NCBI RefSeq assembly: GCF_030867095.1
Contig: NC_081824.1
Span: 305,056,956 to 305,120,955 of the forward strand
DNA length: 64,000 nucleotides
Direction of reading: 5' to 3'
Source: Alligator mississippiensis
Taxonomy: Eukaryota; Chordata; Crocodylia; Alligatoridae
The position numbers and the translations under genes were made by a program. The notes under the pieces are model-generated. The model ran no database searches. It was not told the DNA's origin and saw only the letters and a program-made list of their open reading frames with translations. This document shows, piece after piece, positions 11,695 through 21,288 of this stretch. Numbering within the stretch: the first letter of the stretch is position 1; each line of letters begins with the position of its first letter.

Positions 11695-11968
11695 CATTGG
11701 GGTGCTCAACTTCTGTCTCACGCTCCAAATCTGACCCATGGAGACATGTGGCCTCCCATGAGTCTGGAAATTTGCTGGTAGGGGAGCAATAGCTATTAAC
11801 AATTCCACTGCTCCCTCCCTGACAAATTTTCAAGCCATGTGCACCTGCATGAGGCCCTGGGCCAGGTCCATCCTGCATACCCAAATCAGGCCCATGGACC
11901 AGATCCAGCTCACGGATGGATCTGGCACTACTTATCTGGTCTGCTGGGCAGAAAGTTGGGCACCACTG
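11695..11968. mobile_element. hAT-like non-autonomous element
   Basis: The left end reads CATTGGGGTGCTCAACTTCT. The right end in reverse complement reads CAGTGGTGCCCAACTTTCTG. This matches the CAGNGGTNNNCAA style of hAT termini. The sequence ATCTGGTCTGCTGG at 11934 corresponds, inverted, to CCAGCAGGCCAGAT at 45828, so this copy belongs to the same family as 45806-46397. No transposase frame. The 8-bp target duplication is not detectable. Confidence 0.55.
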
Positions 11969-12017
11969 CACTACACCATTTTGTGTACATGTTGTATGCA
12001 TGTTATAACTGGACTAA

Positions 12018-12380
12018 AAAATTGCCTGTCAAGAATGATGGCGAGGGTGGGGCAGCCAGGGATGGAGTGCCGTCACCCACCACCCCGTGCTGTGAATTGC
12101 CATCAAGAGTGACAGCGGGGATGGAGGGGATGGGGGGGAGAAGGGAGCAGGCGAGGCCAGTGCTATGCTGCCATCACCCTGTGCCACCGCCACTGTTGGC
12201 CTCACCCCCTGCTCCATCCCCCCTGTCTCCACCATCATGGTGGCGCTCTATCCCCACCGTCATTTTCCCCTCTGCTCCATGTCCGGCCCCATTCCACCCC
12301 CCACCCCCAGCTCTGTCCCCTCCATCCCTGCCATCGTGGCAGTGCTCCGTCCCCACCATCATTCTTGATGGGCAATTTGC
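12018..12380. mobile_element. Palindromic GC-rich element with ATTGCC-CATCAAGAATGATGG ends
   Basis: The left end AATTGCCTGTCAAGAATGAT and the reverse complement of the right end AATTGCCCATCAAGAATGAT form near-perfect terminal inverted repeats. A third, internal copy (GAATTGCCATCAAGAGTGAC) starts near 12088. The interior is built of CCACCATCAT and CTCTGTCCCC-type words. It lies about 50 bp from the hAT-like element. Class unknown. The long overlapping frames here (for example 11839-12435) are low-complexity Pro/Ser sequences and are not genes. Confidence 0.55.
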
Positions 12381-12729
12381 TCCGCGTGCAGCACTGGCTG
12401 GAGCTACGACCTGCCAGGAGCCATGCCCCCAGTAGTGTTAGGGACAGACAGAAACACACACAGACAGATGGAATAAGCCCTTTATATATATATAGAATCA
12501 TGGGCAACCATGTTGTAATCACAGCCCTTCATTCAGAGTTGAATGCAAGATCCGTAGGACCTCACTGATTTAAGGACACCAAGGAAGGCTGCTGCAGAGG
12601 TGAAAGTAAAACCCTCTCCCTCTTTTGTACTTCCATTTGAAGGCCAACAATGGGTATGTCTACACTGCACAGACACTCCTGCAGACCTAGATACCAGCAG
12701 CAGTCTAGCTAGGGCAAAAGAAAACTCTG

Positions 12730-13315
12730 AGGCCATAGGCAGATGTGCAGGCACGTTCAGTCTGTGACACTGGAAACCTCTTTGTGGCACTACAAACTGC
12801 ACGTTACACCTTAAAAACCATGCTCAGCACTGCTGATTTGCTACCAAGATTTCCTGGGAGCAAAAAAAAAAAAACCCTGGAGAAAAAAAAGCAGTGCAAA
12901 GCATGCCAAAGTGCCATGTGCCAGGACAAATTTGGAGATCGGGGAGCAGGCAGTCCAGGGCTGCCTGCTCCCCTATTTCAAGGCACACTGTGGCCCAGTC
13001 AGCCAGGGAGCAGCTGGCTGGTGTGCCGGGTGTCTCAGTCCAGGGGCTTTGCAGCATGCAGAGATAGGGCAGGAAGCAGCCCTGGGCCACCTGCTCCCCC
13101 TTCTCCATGTGCCACTCCCCAGCTGGCTGGGGCACAGGGTGCCTCACAACAGGGGTTGCCTGCCAGCTAGACCTATGCTGAGGCACCCTGTGCCCCAGCC
13201 AATGCCCCCCTACAGCAGGGTGTGCACTGCCGCACAAAGTAGTAGCATAAATTTGTGCCACTACTATTTGTGCCGCTGCAGATGCATGCCCCTACTCATG
13301 TGGATGCAGCCTGTG
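12730..13315 (+). mobile_element. Half-copy of a palindromic composite repeat
   Basis: In order, it contains: a segment from AGATGTGCAGGCACGTTCAG through TTTGTGGCACTACAAACTGC (near 12740-12850); an A-rich tract at 12861-12890; GCAGTGCAAAGC; a GC-rich region of degenerate GGGGAGCAGGCAG and GCACCCTGTGCCCCAGCC-type units (12930-13210); and a terminal module AAATTTGTGCCACTACTATT then GATGCATGCCCCTACT. All modules recur in the same order, as arms of the larger palindrome at 16238-17670. Open frames of 140-160 codons cross it but are made of repeat words. Confidence 0.6.
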
Positions 13316-13658
13316 AGGGCTAATTTCGCCTGTTTCTCAGCTGAACTCTGTGCTGGTGCAGCTGCACAGCCTCTAATATCTGGCTAGTTTGCTCTTAGCT
13401 AGCTTGGGTATGTCAATTATCTGCAGTACAGGCATGAATGTACTCTCCCACACCCTACCTGCCATGATTACCCATGCTATTACAACAAACCTACCAAGCC
13501 AATGAAGCACAATGACAGACACCTAGGTGTTTAGTTCAATTAAGTTTTCGTAAGGATCTGAATGCACAGCCTTACTCTAAGTAACACCTTACTCCTCAGT
13601 CAGTCCTCTACATTTCAATGGGAGCGTACACATGACTGAACATACAGCAATATGAATA

Positions 13659-14129
13659 CAGGTTTCCCTTGCTTTATGCTGTACATGCATTCCTGGAAAA
13701 CGGCACATAACTCAAATTCACATAAAGGGAACCCACTTAACAATGTAACAAATAGGGATATGTTCCAAGACCTCAACTGTACTGACCTCCAGATCCATTT
13801 CTACCTCTTTTACAAGACAATTTTGGTAATCACCAACAGCAGACAGTACACATAAACACAGGGTGGTGGTGAATGCTATCATAATGGGGATGGCAACTAC
13901 AGAAACATGTCACAGACGAGCGAGGAGCACAGATCCACACAGGAGACTATATTTTGGTGCACATCACTACCACAATGCACTGCACAAAGCAGCTGACTGC
14001 GGGCTTCCACCACACTGATCGCATAAGAGTGAATTTACCTCACATATAACAAATTTTGGTATAAAAAAAGGGTCAGCACATGAGAGTGAATTTGCACATA
14101 CAGAACCCACATAAAGAGCGGGAAACCTG
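13659..14129. mobile_element. MITE with CAGGTTTCCC ends
   Basis: The left end CAGGTTTCCCTTGCTTTATG and the reverse complement of the right end CAGGTTTCCCGCTCTTTATG form imperfect terminal inverted repeats 471 bp apart. Second words also agree (CACATAACTCAAATTCACAT near 13704 and GAGTGAATTTGCACATACAG near 14083, inverted). CAGG ends suggest hAT. The 8-bp flanks do not match. No transposase. Confidence 0.55.
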
Positions 14130-14966
14130 TAGAGGTTGCACAGTCCAACTCCAGGGTTTTTCAGAGGCACTCATTAGCAATGATGATTTCTGGTAAATAA
14201 GGGAAAGAAGAAAACACTGAAACAGAGAGATCTGAATTTCCTGGTAAGCGGGGCATCAGCAAAGCATATGCATTTCAATACAATCAAACATTAAGTTGCA
14301 CATCTAGAAATAATGCACACAGGCATATGCAAAGGATGGGAGACTGTCCAGGGAGGCAGTGACTCTAGAAAAGAGTTTTGGGGGTCACATTGCATAATCA
14401 GGTGAACATGAGCATCTAGTATGATGCTGTGGTCATAATGGCCAATGTGCCCTGTAGGTAGATCCAGCAGGAGACTCTTGAGCCAAGGTTATCCAATTAC
14501 CTCATAACGACCATGAGTGCAACTGCTGTTGAAATACTCTGTTCAGTTCTTGGGTTCACAATTCAAGAAGGACATGGGAAAGTTGGAGAGTGTTTAGAAG
14601 AGAGCCATGAGAATGATGAATAGTTTTAAAAACAAGCCTCCAGGAGCTCAGTTTGCTCAGTTTAACAAAAAAGAAAGTCAAGAGGGCTGCTTGATCAAGG
14701 AAAGATAGGATAATAGAAAGCTTTTCAGTATAGCTGACAACAGTATAACAAAACTGAGTTGGAAGTTTTAAGCTAGACAAATTTAAACTAACGCTTGTTT
14801 AAGTTTAATCATCTTTGCCTTGATCTTGGTTGGTGTATTATTTAAAAGCAATTCAGCATGACCACGGTGTTTAACCTATTGGCCAAAATGGGGATGCATT
14901 GGCAGGGCCATGTGGGGAATGTCTCACTATAGCTGCAGTGCAACCAGAAGCCCAGGACTGTCTAAT
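14130..14966. other. No recognised feature
   Basis: AT-rich, unique-looking. The 74-codon minus-strand frame at 14556-14780 shows no recognisable domain. Confidence 0.45.
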
Positions 14967-15380
14967 CATAGAATTATAGAAAATTAGGGTTGAAAGGGAC
15001 CTCAAGAGGTCATCTAGTCCAACCCCCTGCTCAAAGCAGGACCAGCCCCAGTCATATTGTCCCAGCCATGGCTTTGTTAGCCAGATCTTAAAAACCTCCA
15101 AGGATGGAGATTCCACCACCTCTCTGGTGATCCTGTTCCAGTGCTTTATTACCCTCCTAGTGAGAAAATTTTTCCTAATATCTGACCTAAACTTCCCTTG
15201 CTGTAAACTTGAGGCCATTGCTCCTTGCTCTGTCATCTGCCACCACTGAGAACAGTCCAGCTCCATCCTCTTTGTAACCACCTTCAGATAGTTGAAAGCT
15301 ACTATTAAATCCCGCCTCAGTCTTCTGTTCTGCAGGCTAATAAGGCCAGTTCCCTCAGCCTCTTTTCGGAAGATGTAAGT
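14967..15380 (-). mobile_element. CR1 LINE 3' end, older turtle-like subfamily
   Basis: On the minus strand the ORF2 C-terminus is readable from about 15380 to 15050. It includes a TGLISLQNRRLRRDLI segment, then FRSDIRKNFLTRRV, then WNRITREVVESPSLEVFK. The 3' tail (14967-15050) carries AGGGACCTCAAGAGGTCATC and ends in ATCATAGAATTATAG. The tail differs from the 5655 copy (CCAACCCCCTGCTCAAAGCA type), so this is a different, older CR1 subfamily. There are no RT catalytic residues, and the original stop region has been lost. Confidence 0.85.
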
Positions 15381-16237
15381 CAAGACTTAGACCCTGGGTT
15401 AGATGATTCATGGAGCCAGACCTCTGCTTATTGTAGCTGAAGCAAGGGATGTGAATTACTGTGTGTGGGCCAGTTAGCCTCTGGAATAATTTAGGGAGTA
15501 CAGAAAAGGGGCCATAGAATAAGACAGAATACAGATCTCAGTGAAGTGACGTAAGGTAGCACCGACTGTGTTTAGTTTGGGAACTAGAGAGCCAGAGCCT
15601 GCTCAGAGGTTCTGCCTGTGCCCAGAAGCTTGAATAAAGCTCTCTCTCTTAATTCATTATAAGACAGATGTCTCTTCTGTACCACACCTTTACTGCCTCT
15701 CCTCAGTTTATACTGCAGCAATAGGGTATTCTGTCTTACTTCTAAGACCATAAGCCCTACCCACCTGAATTAGACATGTTGACCCCACAGATGAGATGGT
15801 GAGGACACCAAATGAGACTGAACTGTCTGCTACCAAGATGCCCCACTGATATCCAGTTGTAGTGCTACAGCTATTTGGTTTCAGTCAGTCGGATACAACC
15901 CTTATCATCATGTGCATTAAACTAGAAAATGTTAAGAGAAAAAGAATAAAAAGTGGCTTGTGCTTTTGTTTAGAAACTGTTTTCCATCACTACCCATTAA
16001 GATGAAATGTCAGAGAGCAGCGTATGAAGAAAATCACGTGATTGGTCTTGTGGTATCTCCTGGAGGTCGTGGCATCATTGTGCTAAACACTGTACAAACA
16101 TAACCCACAGGTGGACCTTGCCTGAAAGAGCCCCTCTCCCCCTCCTTCCTGCTACACTCTCTCTCTCTCTCTTCCAAGCTTCTAATCTTAACACAGATTT
16201 AGCCATGGTGTGAACCTCTTATAGACAGATGGGCTGA
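15381..16237. other. Non-coding; possible decayed LTR-like segment
   Basis: Around 15620-15700, GCTTGAATAAAGCTCTCTCT followed by a pyrimidine-rich stretch has the look of an LTR polyadenylation region. No second LTR, TG/CA ends, primer site or target duplication could be identified, so no element is called. A (TC)n tract lies at 16147-16170. Confidence 0.25.
16147..16170. repeat. (TC)n microsatellite
   Basis: Tandem CT dinucleotides. Confidence 0.85.
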
Positions 16238-16375
16238 GTCCACATGACCAGGGGCATGCCCACAAATAGTAGCTGCACAAATTTGTGCTGCTACTTTGTG
16301 CTGCAGCGCACTTCCCTTCCTGTGTGCTTTGCAGTGGGAAATATTGTCCCTGGGTCTGCCTGCTCCCCCACCTTT

Positions 16376-16510
16376 CATAGATTTCATAGAAATTAGGGCT
16401 GGAAGGGACCTCGGAAGATCATCGAGTCCAGCCCCCTGCCCAAAGGGCAGGAAGTCAGCTGGGGTCATAGGATCCCAGCAAGATAAGCATCCAGTTTGCT
16501 CTTGAAGGTA
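16376..16510 (-). mobile_element. CR1 LINE 3' tail, nested
   Basis: Minus-strand CR1 3' tail: the TTTCATAGATTTCATAGAAA end, then AGGGCTGGAAGGGACCTCGG and CCAGCCCCCTGCC. It is cut off after about 135 bp and followed at once by a 24-bp tandem duplication. It interrupts the left arm of the composite palindrome, so it is younger than that repeat. Confidence 0.8.
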
Positions 16511-16558
16511 TTCAATGTAGGAGGAATCTTCACGTTCAATGTAGGAGCAATCTTCACG
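16511..16558. repeat. 24-bp tandem duplication
   Basis: TTCAATGTAGGAGGAATCTT plus CACG at 16511-16534 is repeated at 16535-16558 with one change (GAGCAATC for GAGGAATC). It adjoins the truncated CR1. Confidence 0.9.
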
Positions 16559-17067
16559 TTCTGCAGAGCCCACATGCTGAGGCACCCTGCACCCCAGCTA
16601 GCCACTCCCTGCCTGGTTGGGGCACAGTGTGGCTTGACATGGGGGAGCAGGCAGCCTTGGGCTGGGTGCTCCCCTGTCTCTATGCCTCAGCATGGGAGCT
16701 TCACTGTGGAGCCCCTGCACTGAGGCATGTGTAGCCTCCATGCTGGGGTGCAGTGTGCCTTGAGACAAGGAAGCAGGCAGCCTGCTCCCCTATCTCAAGG
16801 GACACTGTGCCCCAGCCAGGCAGGGAGCGGTGGCTGTGGCGCAGGGTGCCTCAGTGCAGGGGCTCCATGTGCCTCATACCAGTGGAGACCCCATGCTGAG
16901 GCATGTGGAGACAGGAGAGTAGACAGCCCAGGGCATCCTGCTTCCCCGTCTTGAGGCACCCTGTGCCCCAACCAGCCTGAGCTGCCTGTTCTCCTGTGTT
17001 TGCATTTGTTCTGGTGCTCACCACTTTGGAATGGGTTGCACTGCTTTGTTTCCAGGACTTTTTTTTG

Positions 17068-17363
17068 TTACCGGGAAATCCCGGTAGCAAAATTTGCCCT
17101 GGCCTGCAAATTGGCAGTGCTGTGCATTGATTAATGTGCAACTTGTACCGTTTGTAACACTGCAAAGAGGTTTACAGTACCACAACCCATGTGTCTGCAT
17201 GTCTGGGCTGCATCCAGATGTGCAGGCACATGTGGTTTGTGTGTCAAATATCTCTTTGTGGCACCAAAAACTGCACGCCTGAAACTTTAAAGCATGCCCC
17301 GCACTGCGTATTGAAAGTGCAGGGGCAAATTTTGCTACCGGGAAATCCTGGTAACAAAAAAAC
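17068..17363. repeat. Core fold-back of the composite palindrome
   Basis: Two arms of about 145-150 bp meet head to head near 17218/17219. The outer ends are TTACCGGGAAATCCCGGTAG on the left and CTACCGGGAAATCCTGGTAA on the right. The inner parts CTGCAAAGAGGTTTACAGTA and TATCTCTTTGTGGCACC pair with each other. The CCGGGAAATCCCGG word is itself palindromic. Extruded, this could form a long imperfect hairpin. Confidence 0.65.
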
Positions 17364-17670
17364 ACGATGAGAAAAGGAGTAGTGTGGCGCACGCAATAGA
17401 AGAATGAGCCAGCAGACAAAAAGGCTTGGTCCTGCAGGGAGATGCTTTGGTTGCTGGCCAGAGTGTCTCCACTCCTTCAGTTACCCCCTGGCTCCTTCAG
17501 CATGCTGGGAGTCAGCAGGAGTGGCGAAAGGGCAGTTTGCTTGAAGTGGGGCAATTTGCAACCACAGCAAAGTGCACATGCAGGGGCACGTACTATGGCA
17601 AAAAGTAGTGGCACAAATTTGTTTAGCTACTATTTTTGCTGCTGCAAATGCACACCCCTGCATGTGGGGA

Positions 17671-18255
17671 CGTGCCATAAAGGGCCACCTCAAGAGCCGA
17701 TTCTTTTATCCCCTTCTGTGTGGAAGGAGAAGTCCACAGCCTCTGGTGAAAGTTAATATATCACCTGTAAAAAGAAATGGGTGAACAGATTTTCTACAAA
17801 ACCCCACCTCCCTCCAGACTTCACCAGGTGTTGGGACTCATCAAGTCATAAGTTTAAAGAGGCCTTAACCTGCCCTCTGCTGGGTGAAAGTGATTGGAGA
17901 AGGGGGGGAGAGTAAAGCACAGCTTGTTGTCAGCCTTCTACCTGCTTTCACCTGCTATTTATTGCAACTGCGGTGAGCTGTACAGAACAGAACTTGGACT
18001 GAGACACCCTTCAGAATCTAACCTTGTGAGTTTCATTCCCAAGAAAAACTGGTTTCTGTATGTTTGTTAAATGAATAAGTCCATGCTGCCTTTTTTGGTG
18101 TGTGGCAGTGGGGGGGTTTTTTAACCCTTTTTTAAAAGCAAGACTCAGGTTTTTCTGCTCAGTAACTCTGTAGAGGTTGATTTTTAAAACTCTGGTTTTA
18201 GTGCATGGTCTGTTCTCAGTTGAGGAACCTTTCATAGAAAAATAAATGCTTAAGC
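17671..18255. other. No recognised feature
   Basis: Unique-looking sequence with purine/pyrimidine-rich patches. No gene or repeat call. Confidence 0.45.
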
Positions 18256-18787
18256 CAGGGCTGTCCAACTTCCAGGAAGCTGGGGGCCACATGCTTCACC
18301 TGGACCAGGTGAGACATGGGCTGCAGACTGCACCCCCCAGGCTTTCACCCACTGTGTGGGCAGCCTAGCATGCTCAGCCTCCCATTGCCCCCCACCACAC
18401 ATACAATATGGACATCCTGATGCCCCCAACAGCAGAGGAAGTCCAGTTCCTACATGCTGCACACAGAGCAGCCCCCTCTCCTCCCAGCCATATGCATCAC
18501 CCACCTGCATTGTGGGTAGCCTTAGTTGCATGCAGCATGAGACATCCCTGGCCTACTGCCAATCACTTAGCTCAGGCACGGCAACCTTCTCCTGCTGTGT
18601 TGCCCTGCCCCCAGGAGTGAGGGCAAGAAGTAGAAGCCAGAGGAGGGAGGGGGACCCTAAGGAACCTGGCTCCAGTTCAGGAGTAAAGGTGAAGGGGGTG
18701 ATGGCAGTCAGATGGGAGCCTGCAGGCTGTATTCTAACCCTTTGGGGGCTGTGTGTGGCCCATGAGCTGCCAGTTGGAGAGCCCCTG
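18256..18787. mobile_element. hAT-like non-autonomous element
   Basis: Left end CAGGGCTGTCCAACTTCCAG. Right end in reverse complement CAGGGGCTCTCCAACTGGCA, then CATGGGCCACA. These fit hAT terminal inverted repeats. The interior shares blocks with 40935-41341: TGTGGGCAGCCTAGC against ATGGGCAGCCCAGC, and GGCAAGAAGTAGAAG against GGCAGAAAGTAGAAG. No matching 8-bp flanks are left. The 178-codon frame crossing it is a repeat artefact. Confidence 0.65.
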
Positions 18788-20667
18788 TACAGCCTGGACC
18801 ACTCCTTATTGATCAGATACAAAACACCTCTGGGAAGATGCTTAGTGCTGTCAGAGCCATGTGACTTCAGCAGCACTTGGGAAGGTTCATAATGTCAGAG
18901 GATCATGTCCTTACCTCAATGGGGATAAATAGGGTCCATGGGTATAATTTCAGGGCTGGATTGTGACTCAGACCACATGGTTGTGCTAGGGAATGAAGGG
19001 GGAGAACCACCTTACACTGTCCCTGAGTCTGGGCAGGTGGGAGGAAGCAGGACACTTACTTGCTTCCTTTCCCCCCCACAGCAGATAGGCAAGGGGCAGG
19101 TGGGTGAGCTGGGAATAGGTGAAGCCTTGGCTTCACCTTCCTTCCTCCTTGCCAGAGGAGCAGAGCAAGCCTGACTCAGGGAATAGTTGGGGGTGGGTGT
19201 CAGTCAGCAGCGAATTTCTGCCCTACAGAGGGAGGAGGAAGCAGGTGAGGGAACCTGACTAAGAGGAGTGTCTCTGCATCACAGTGTCTCCTGTGGGGTG
19301 ACTCATGGAGGGTGTAGGACTGACTGTGCCAGTAGTTACACCCCACACACAATGAGTCCTTTGCAGGGCATTTAAGCAGCATGCATTTTTATTGATATTA
19401 TGACCACTTTATAAAAATCCTTAACTTAATAGGCAGAAGCGTTCTTTTTTCCCCTGGGTCATGGGGAACATAGCCTGCATGCCATGATAGACATCTCCTG
19501 TCCAGAAGCCAGGCATATTTTCCCTTTCTGAGATTTGGATTCTTACAATTGTAATTCTTTTTTTGTCTCCTCTTATCCCAGTTCATTTCCTTATTTGCTA
19601 CTAGCAGTGCGATAGCACATAGAGCCCCTCTCAGGGACTGGGACTCCTTGTGCCAAGGGCTGTACACACACAAACATTTTGTTGTGTACAAACACCTTTT
19701 TTCATCATGCATTTCATTCCCTGAACCTTTTGGTCAGCTTTTCCTGGCCATTTTTTCTCTGGCAACAAGCCTCTGGTCCTTTCCTCCTCCATTTCCCTCC
19801 TTTCCCTTGTTTCTCACTCATCCTTACCCATTTTAACTGATTTTTATTAAAACCTCCAGTCTAAAGAGGCTGCTGCTGCCCCAAGCCTGATGGTCTTTAG
19901 CACTGCAGAATCAGTCCTTCTGAAGGTAGAGCAGCCCTCTAAGTGACTGACAGAAGGCGCTGATTCTGGCTGCACTGATTCAATAGCGTGTGTGGGATAC
20001 AGCAGCAACCGTATTAAGAGGATTTAGAAAAAAGATAAGACACAGCACTGTGCTTCGCTTGGTAATCACACGGCATACAATTCGGGGCTGTACTGGGAAT
20101 TTCAGGCCAGTTGACAGGTACACAGCTCTGATTCAATTGTCCTTATAGCCCCTTATTAGCTAAAATAAGGGGCAACTGGAATTACAGATGATTTCTGGGT
20201 AAATGCTTAGCTCTGATTTTGAATGATCTCTCAGCAATAATCCAAACCTAATCCTCAATATAAAGAGGATGTTTTAAAGACAGCTCCATTTTGAGCAGGC
20301 CTCAATAATACATGGAGGTCCTGATTCACAAAATAGAGGAGAAGGGCAAAAAAAGCCATATGGCTCTGCAGTGTCTTTTCAGGGATGAATAAAATTAGGG
20401 AAAGTACCTGATCACATGCGTGTAGTTTCTTACGAGAAGATTAGCTACTTGGTAATTATTTCTTGAGGAGAATAATTTTACACTACGCTGACCAAACCAT
20501 ATATGAAAGTTTCCAACAGGTTTGATGTATCTCGAAATTAAACAAATCAAAAAAAAAAAAATCCTTATTATGAATCAGGTCATGTGATATTTAGTTAAAA
20601 AAAAAAACAATATTTTTTTCCCTAGAAGAAAAAGGTGCAAACTGGGGAGCAATGGGAGGGAGTTTAG
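18788..20667. other. Non-coding stretch with a small perfect hairpin
   Basis: No gene seen. About 19860-20330 is repeat-free, with TALE-homeobox-like TGACTGACAG and ATTAG-type words, and contains the perfect hairpin at 20148-20173. It may be conserved non-coding DNA, but alignment is needed to say so. Confidence 0.35.
20148..20173. repeat. Perfect 10-bp stem hairpin
   Basis: GCCCCTTATT (20148-20157), loop AGCTAA, then AATAAGGGGC (20164-20173). The stem is perfect. It is too short for a typical microRNA precursor, and the outer flanks do not pair well. Confidence 0.7.
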
Positions 20668-20707
20668 AAGCAAGGAAGCAAGCTAAGAGCTAGTGCCTTC
20701 ACAGTTA

Positions 20708-20741
<34 letters not shown>

Positions 20742-20789
20742 TATCTCTCTGTGAAGGTACTAGTTCTTAGCTTGCTTACTTCCTTGCTT
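20668..20789. repeat. Fold-back with a TG microsatellite loop
   Basis: The left arm (20668-20704, AAGCAAGGAAGCAAGCTAAG then AGCTAGTGCCTTCACAG) and the right arm (20749-20789, CTGTGAAGGTACTAGTTCTT then AGCTTGCTTACTTCCTTGCT) pair over about 35 bp. The loop is (TG)n plus TATG/TATC variants at 20707-20743. Likely a small MITE or fold-back repeat with an expanded centre. Confidence 0.75.
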
Positions 20790-20841
20790 ATTTCCTTCCT
20801 TCATATATATAGTTATCATAGGCAACTGGTAGGGAGGGCAT

Positions 20842-20864
20842 GGGGGGGGGCATGTGCCCCCCCT
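20842..20864. repeat. G-run/C-run hairpin
   Basis: A nine-G run followed by CATG and TGCCCCCCC forms a 9-bp G7CA/TGC7 stem. The sequence sits in a short GC-rich patch (20830-20960) that also holds GCCATCGCCACTGC-type words. Confidence 0.6.
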
Positions 20865-20969
20865 TGATAGGGCCATCCTCACCACTGGTGGTGTTTGTGG
20901 GTGCTCGCCATCTCGACCGCCATCGCCACTGCTGGCGGGTGCCCCCCAGACTCAGGAGGCACCAGTCAC

Positions 20970-20994
20970 CCATCCATCCATCTATCCATCTATC
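20970..20994. repeat. (ATCC/ATCT)n microsatellite
   Basis: Short tetranucleotide tract. Confidence 0.8.
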
Positions 20995-21084
20995 TTAATT
21001 TTTACCATCCATTGGGGTACTCAGATGTCCCCTACAGTGCAGCTCTAAGTGCATCCCAATCTATGATGGATATATCTTCACAGC

Positions 21085-21160
21085 ACTGTTGTGAAAGAAG
21101 AAAGTACTATTTTCCCTCCGAGCTCAAATGGGAAACTGAGGCACAGAGATACTGAGGGTT
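21085..21160 (+). repeat. MIR/CORE-type SINE remnant
   Basis: GGGAAACTGAGGCACAGAGA near 21130 is the characteristic 'ggaaactgaggcacagag' word of MIR. The flanks are too diverged to bound. Confidence 0.5.
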
Positions 21161-21255
21161 TATAGAGTACAAGTCTATAGGGTACAGGCTAATGGTATGC
21201 AGGGAGAACCCCCTGCCATGTCTGAGCTCCAGAATTGGCAGTGGTATAAGCTGTG

Positions 21256-21288
21256 TCAGCACAGCACAGCACAGCACAGCACAGCACT
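21256..21288. repeat. (CAGCA)n microsatellite
   Basis: Six or seven CAGCA pentamers in tandem. Confidence 0.9.

Larger units (their letters stand above)
16238..17670. mobile_element. Large composite palindrome
   Basis: This is a giant imperfect inverted repeat centred near 17219. The left arm (16238-17218), read in reverse complement, gives the same module order as the half-copy at 12730-13315. It has a CACAAATTTGTGC terminal module at 16280-16310, a GC-rich minisatellite-like part at 16560-16980, then GCACTGCTTTGTTTCCAGGA at 17039 and the fold-back arm. The right arm (17219-17670) lacks most of the GC-rich part and ends with CACAAATTTGTTTAGCTACT and CACACCCCTGCATG. A CR1 tail (16376-16510) has inserted into the left arm. 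Likely a fold-back or MITE-type DNA repeat. No coding capacity. Confidence 0.55.

Noticed and set aside
11839-12435. 198-codon frame
   Set aside because: It crosses the boundary of two transposable elements and is low-complexity in its second half.
12911-13387. 158-codon frame and overlapping frames on both strands
   Set aside because: Made of repeat units of the GC-rich composite element.
12653-13420. GGGTATGTC words at 12653 and 13405 as ends of one element
   Set aside because: They are in direct, not inverted, orientation and the adjoining sequence does not match.
15450-15720. Possible solo LTR with GCTTGAATAAAGCTCTCTC
   Set aside because: No TG/CA ends, target duplication or partner LTR could be identified.
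18356-18892. 178-codon frame
   Set aside because: Begins inside a hAT-like element and runs through its end. No protein family recognised.
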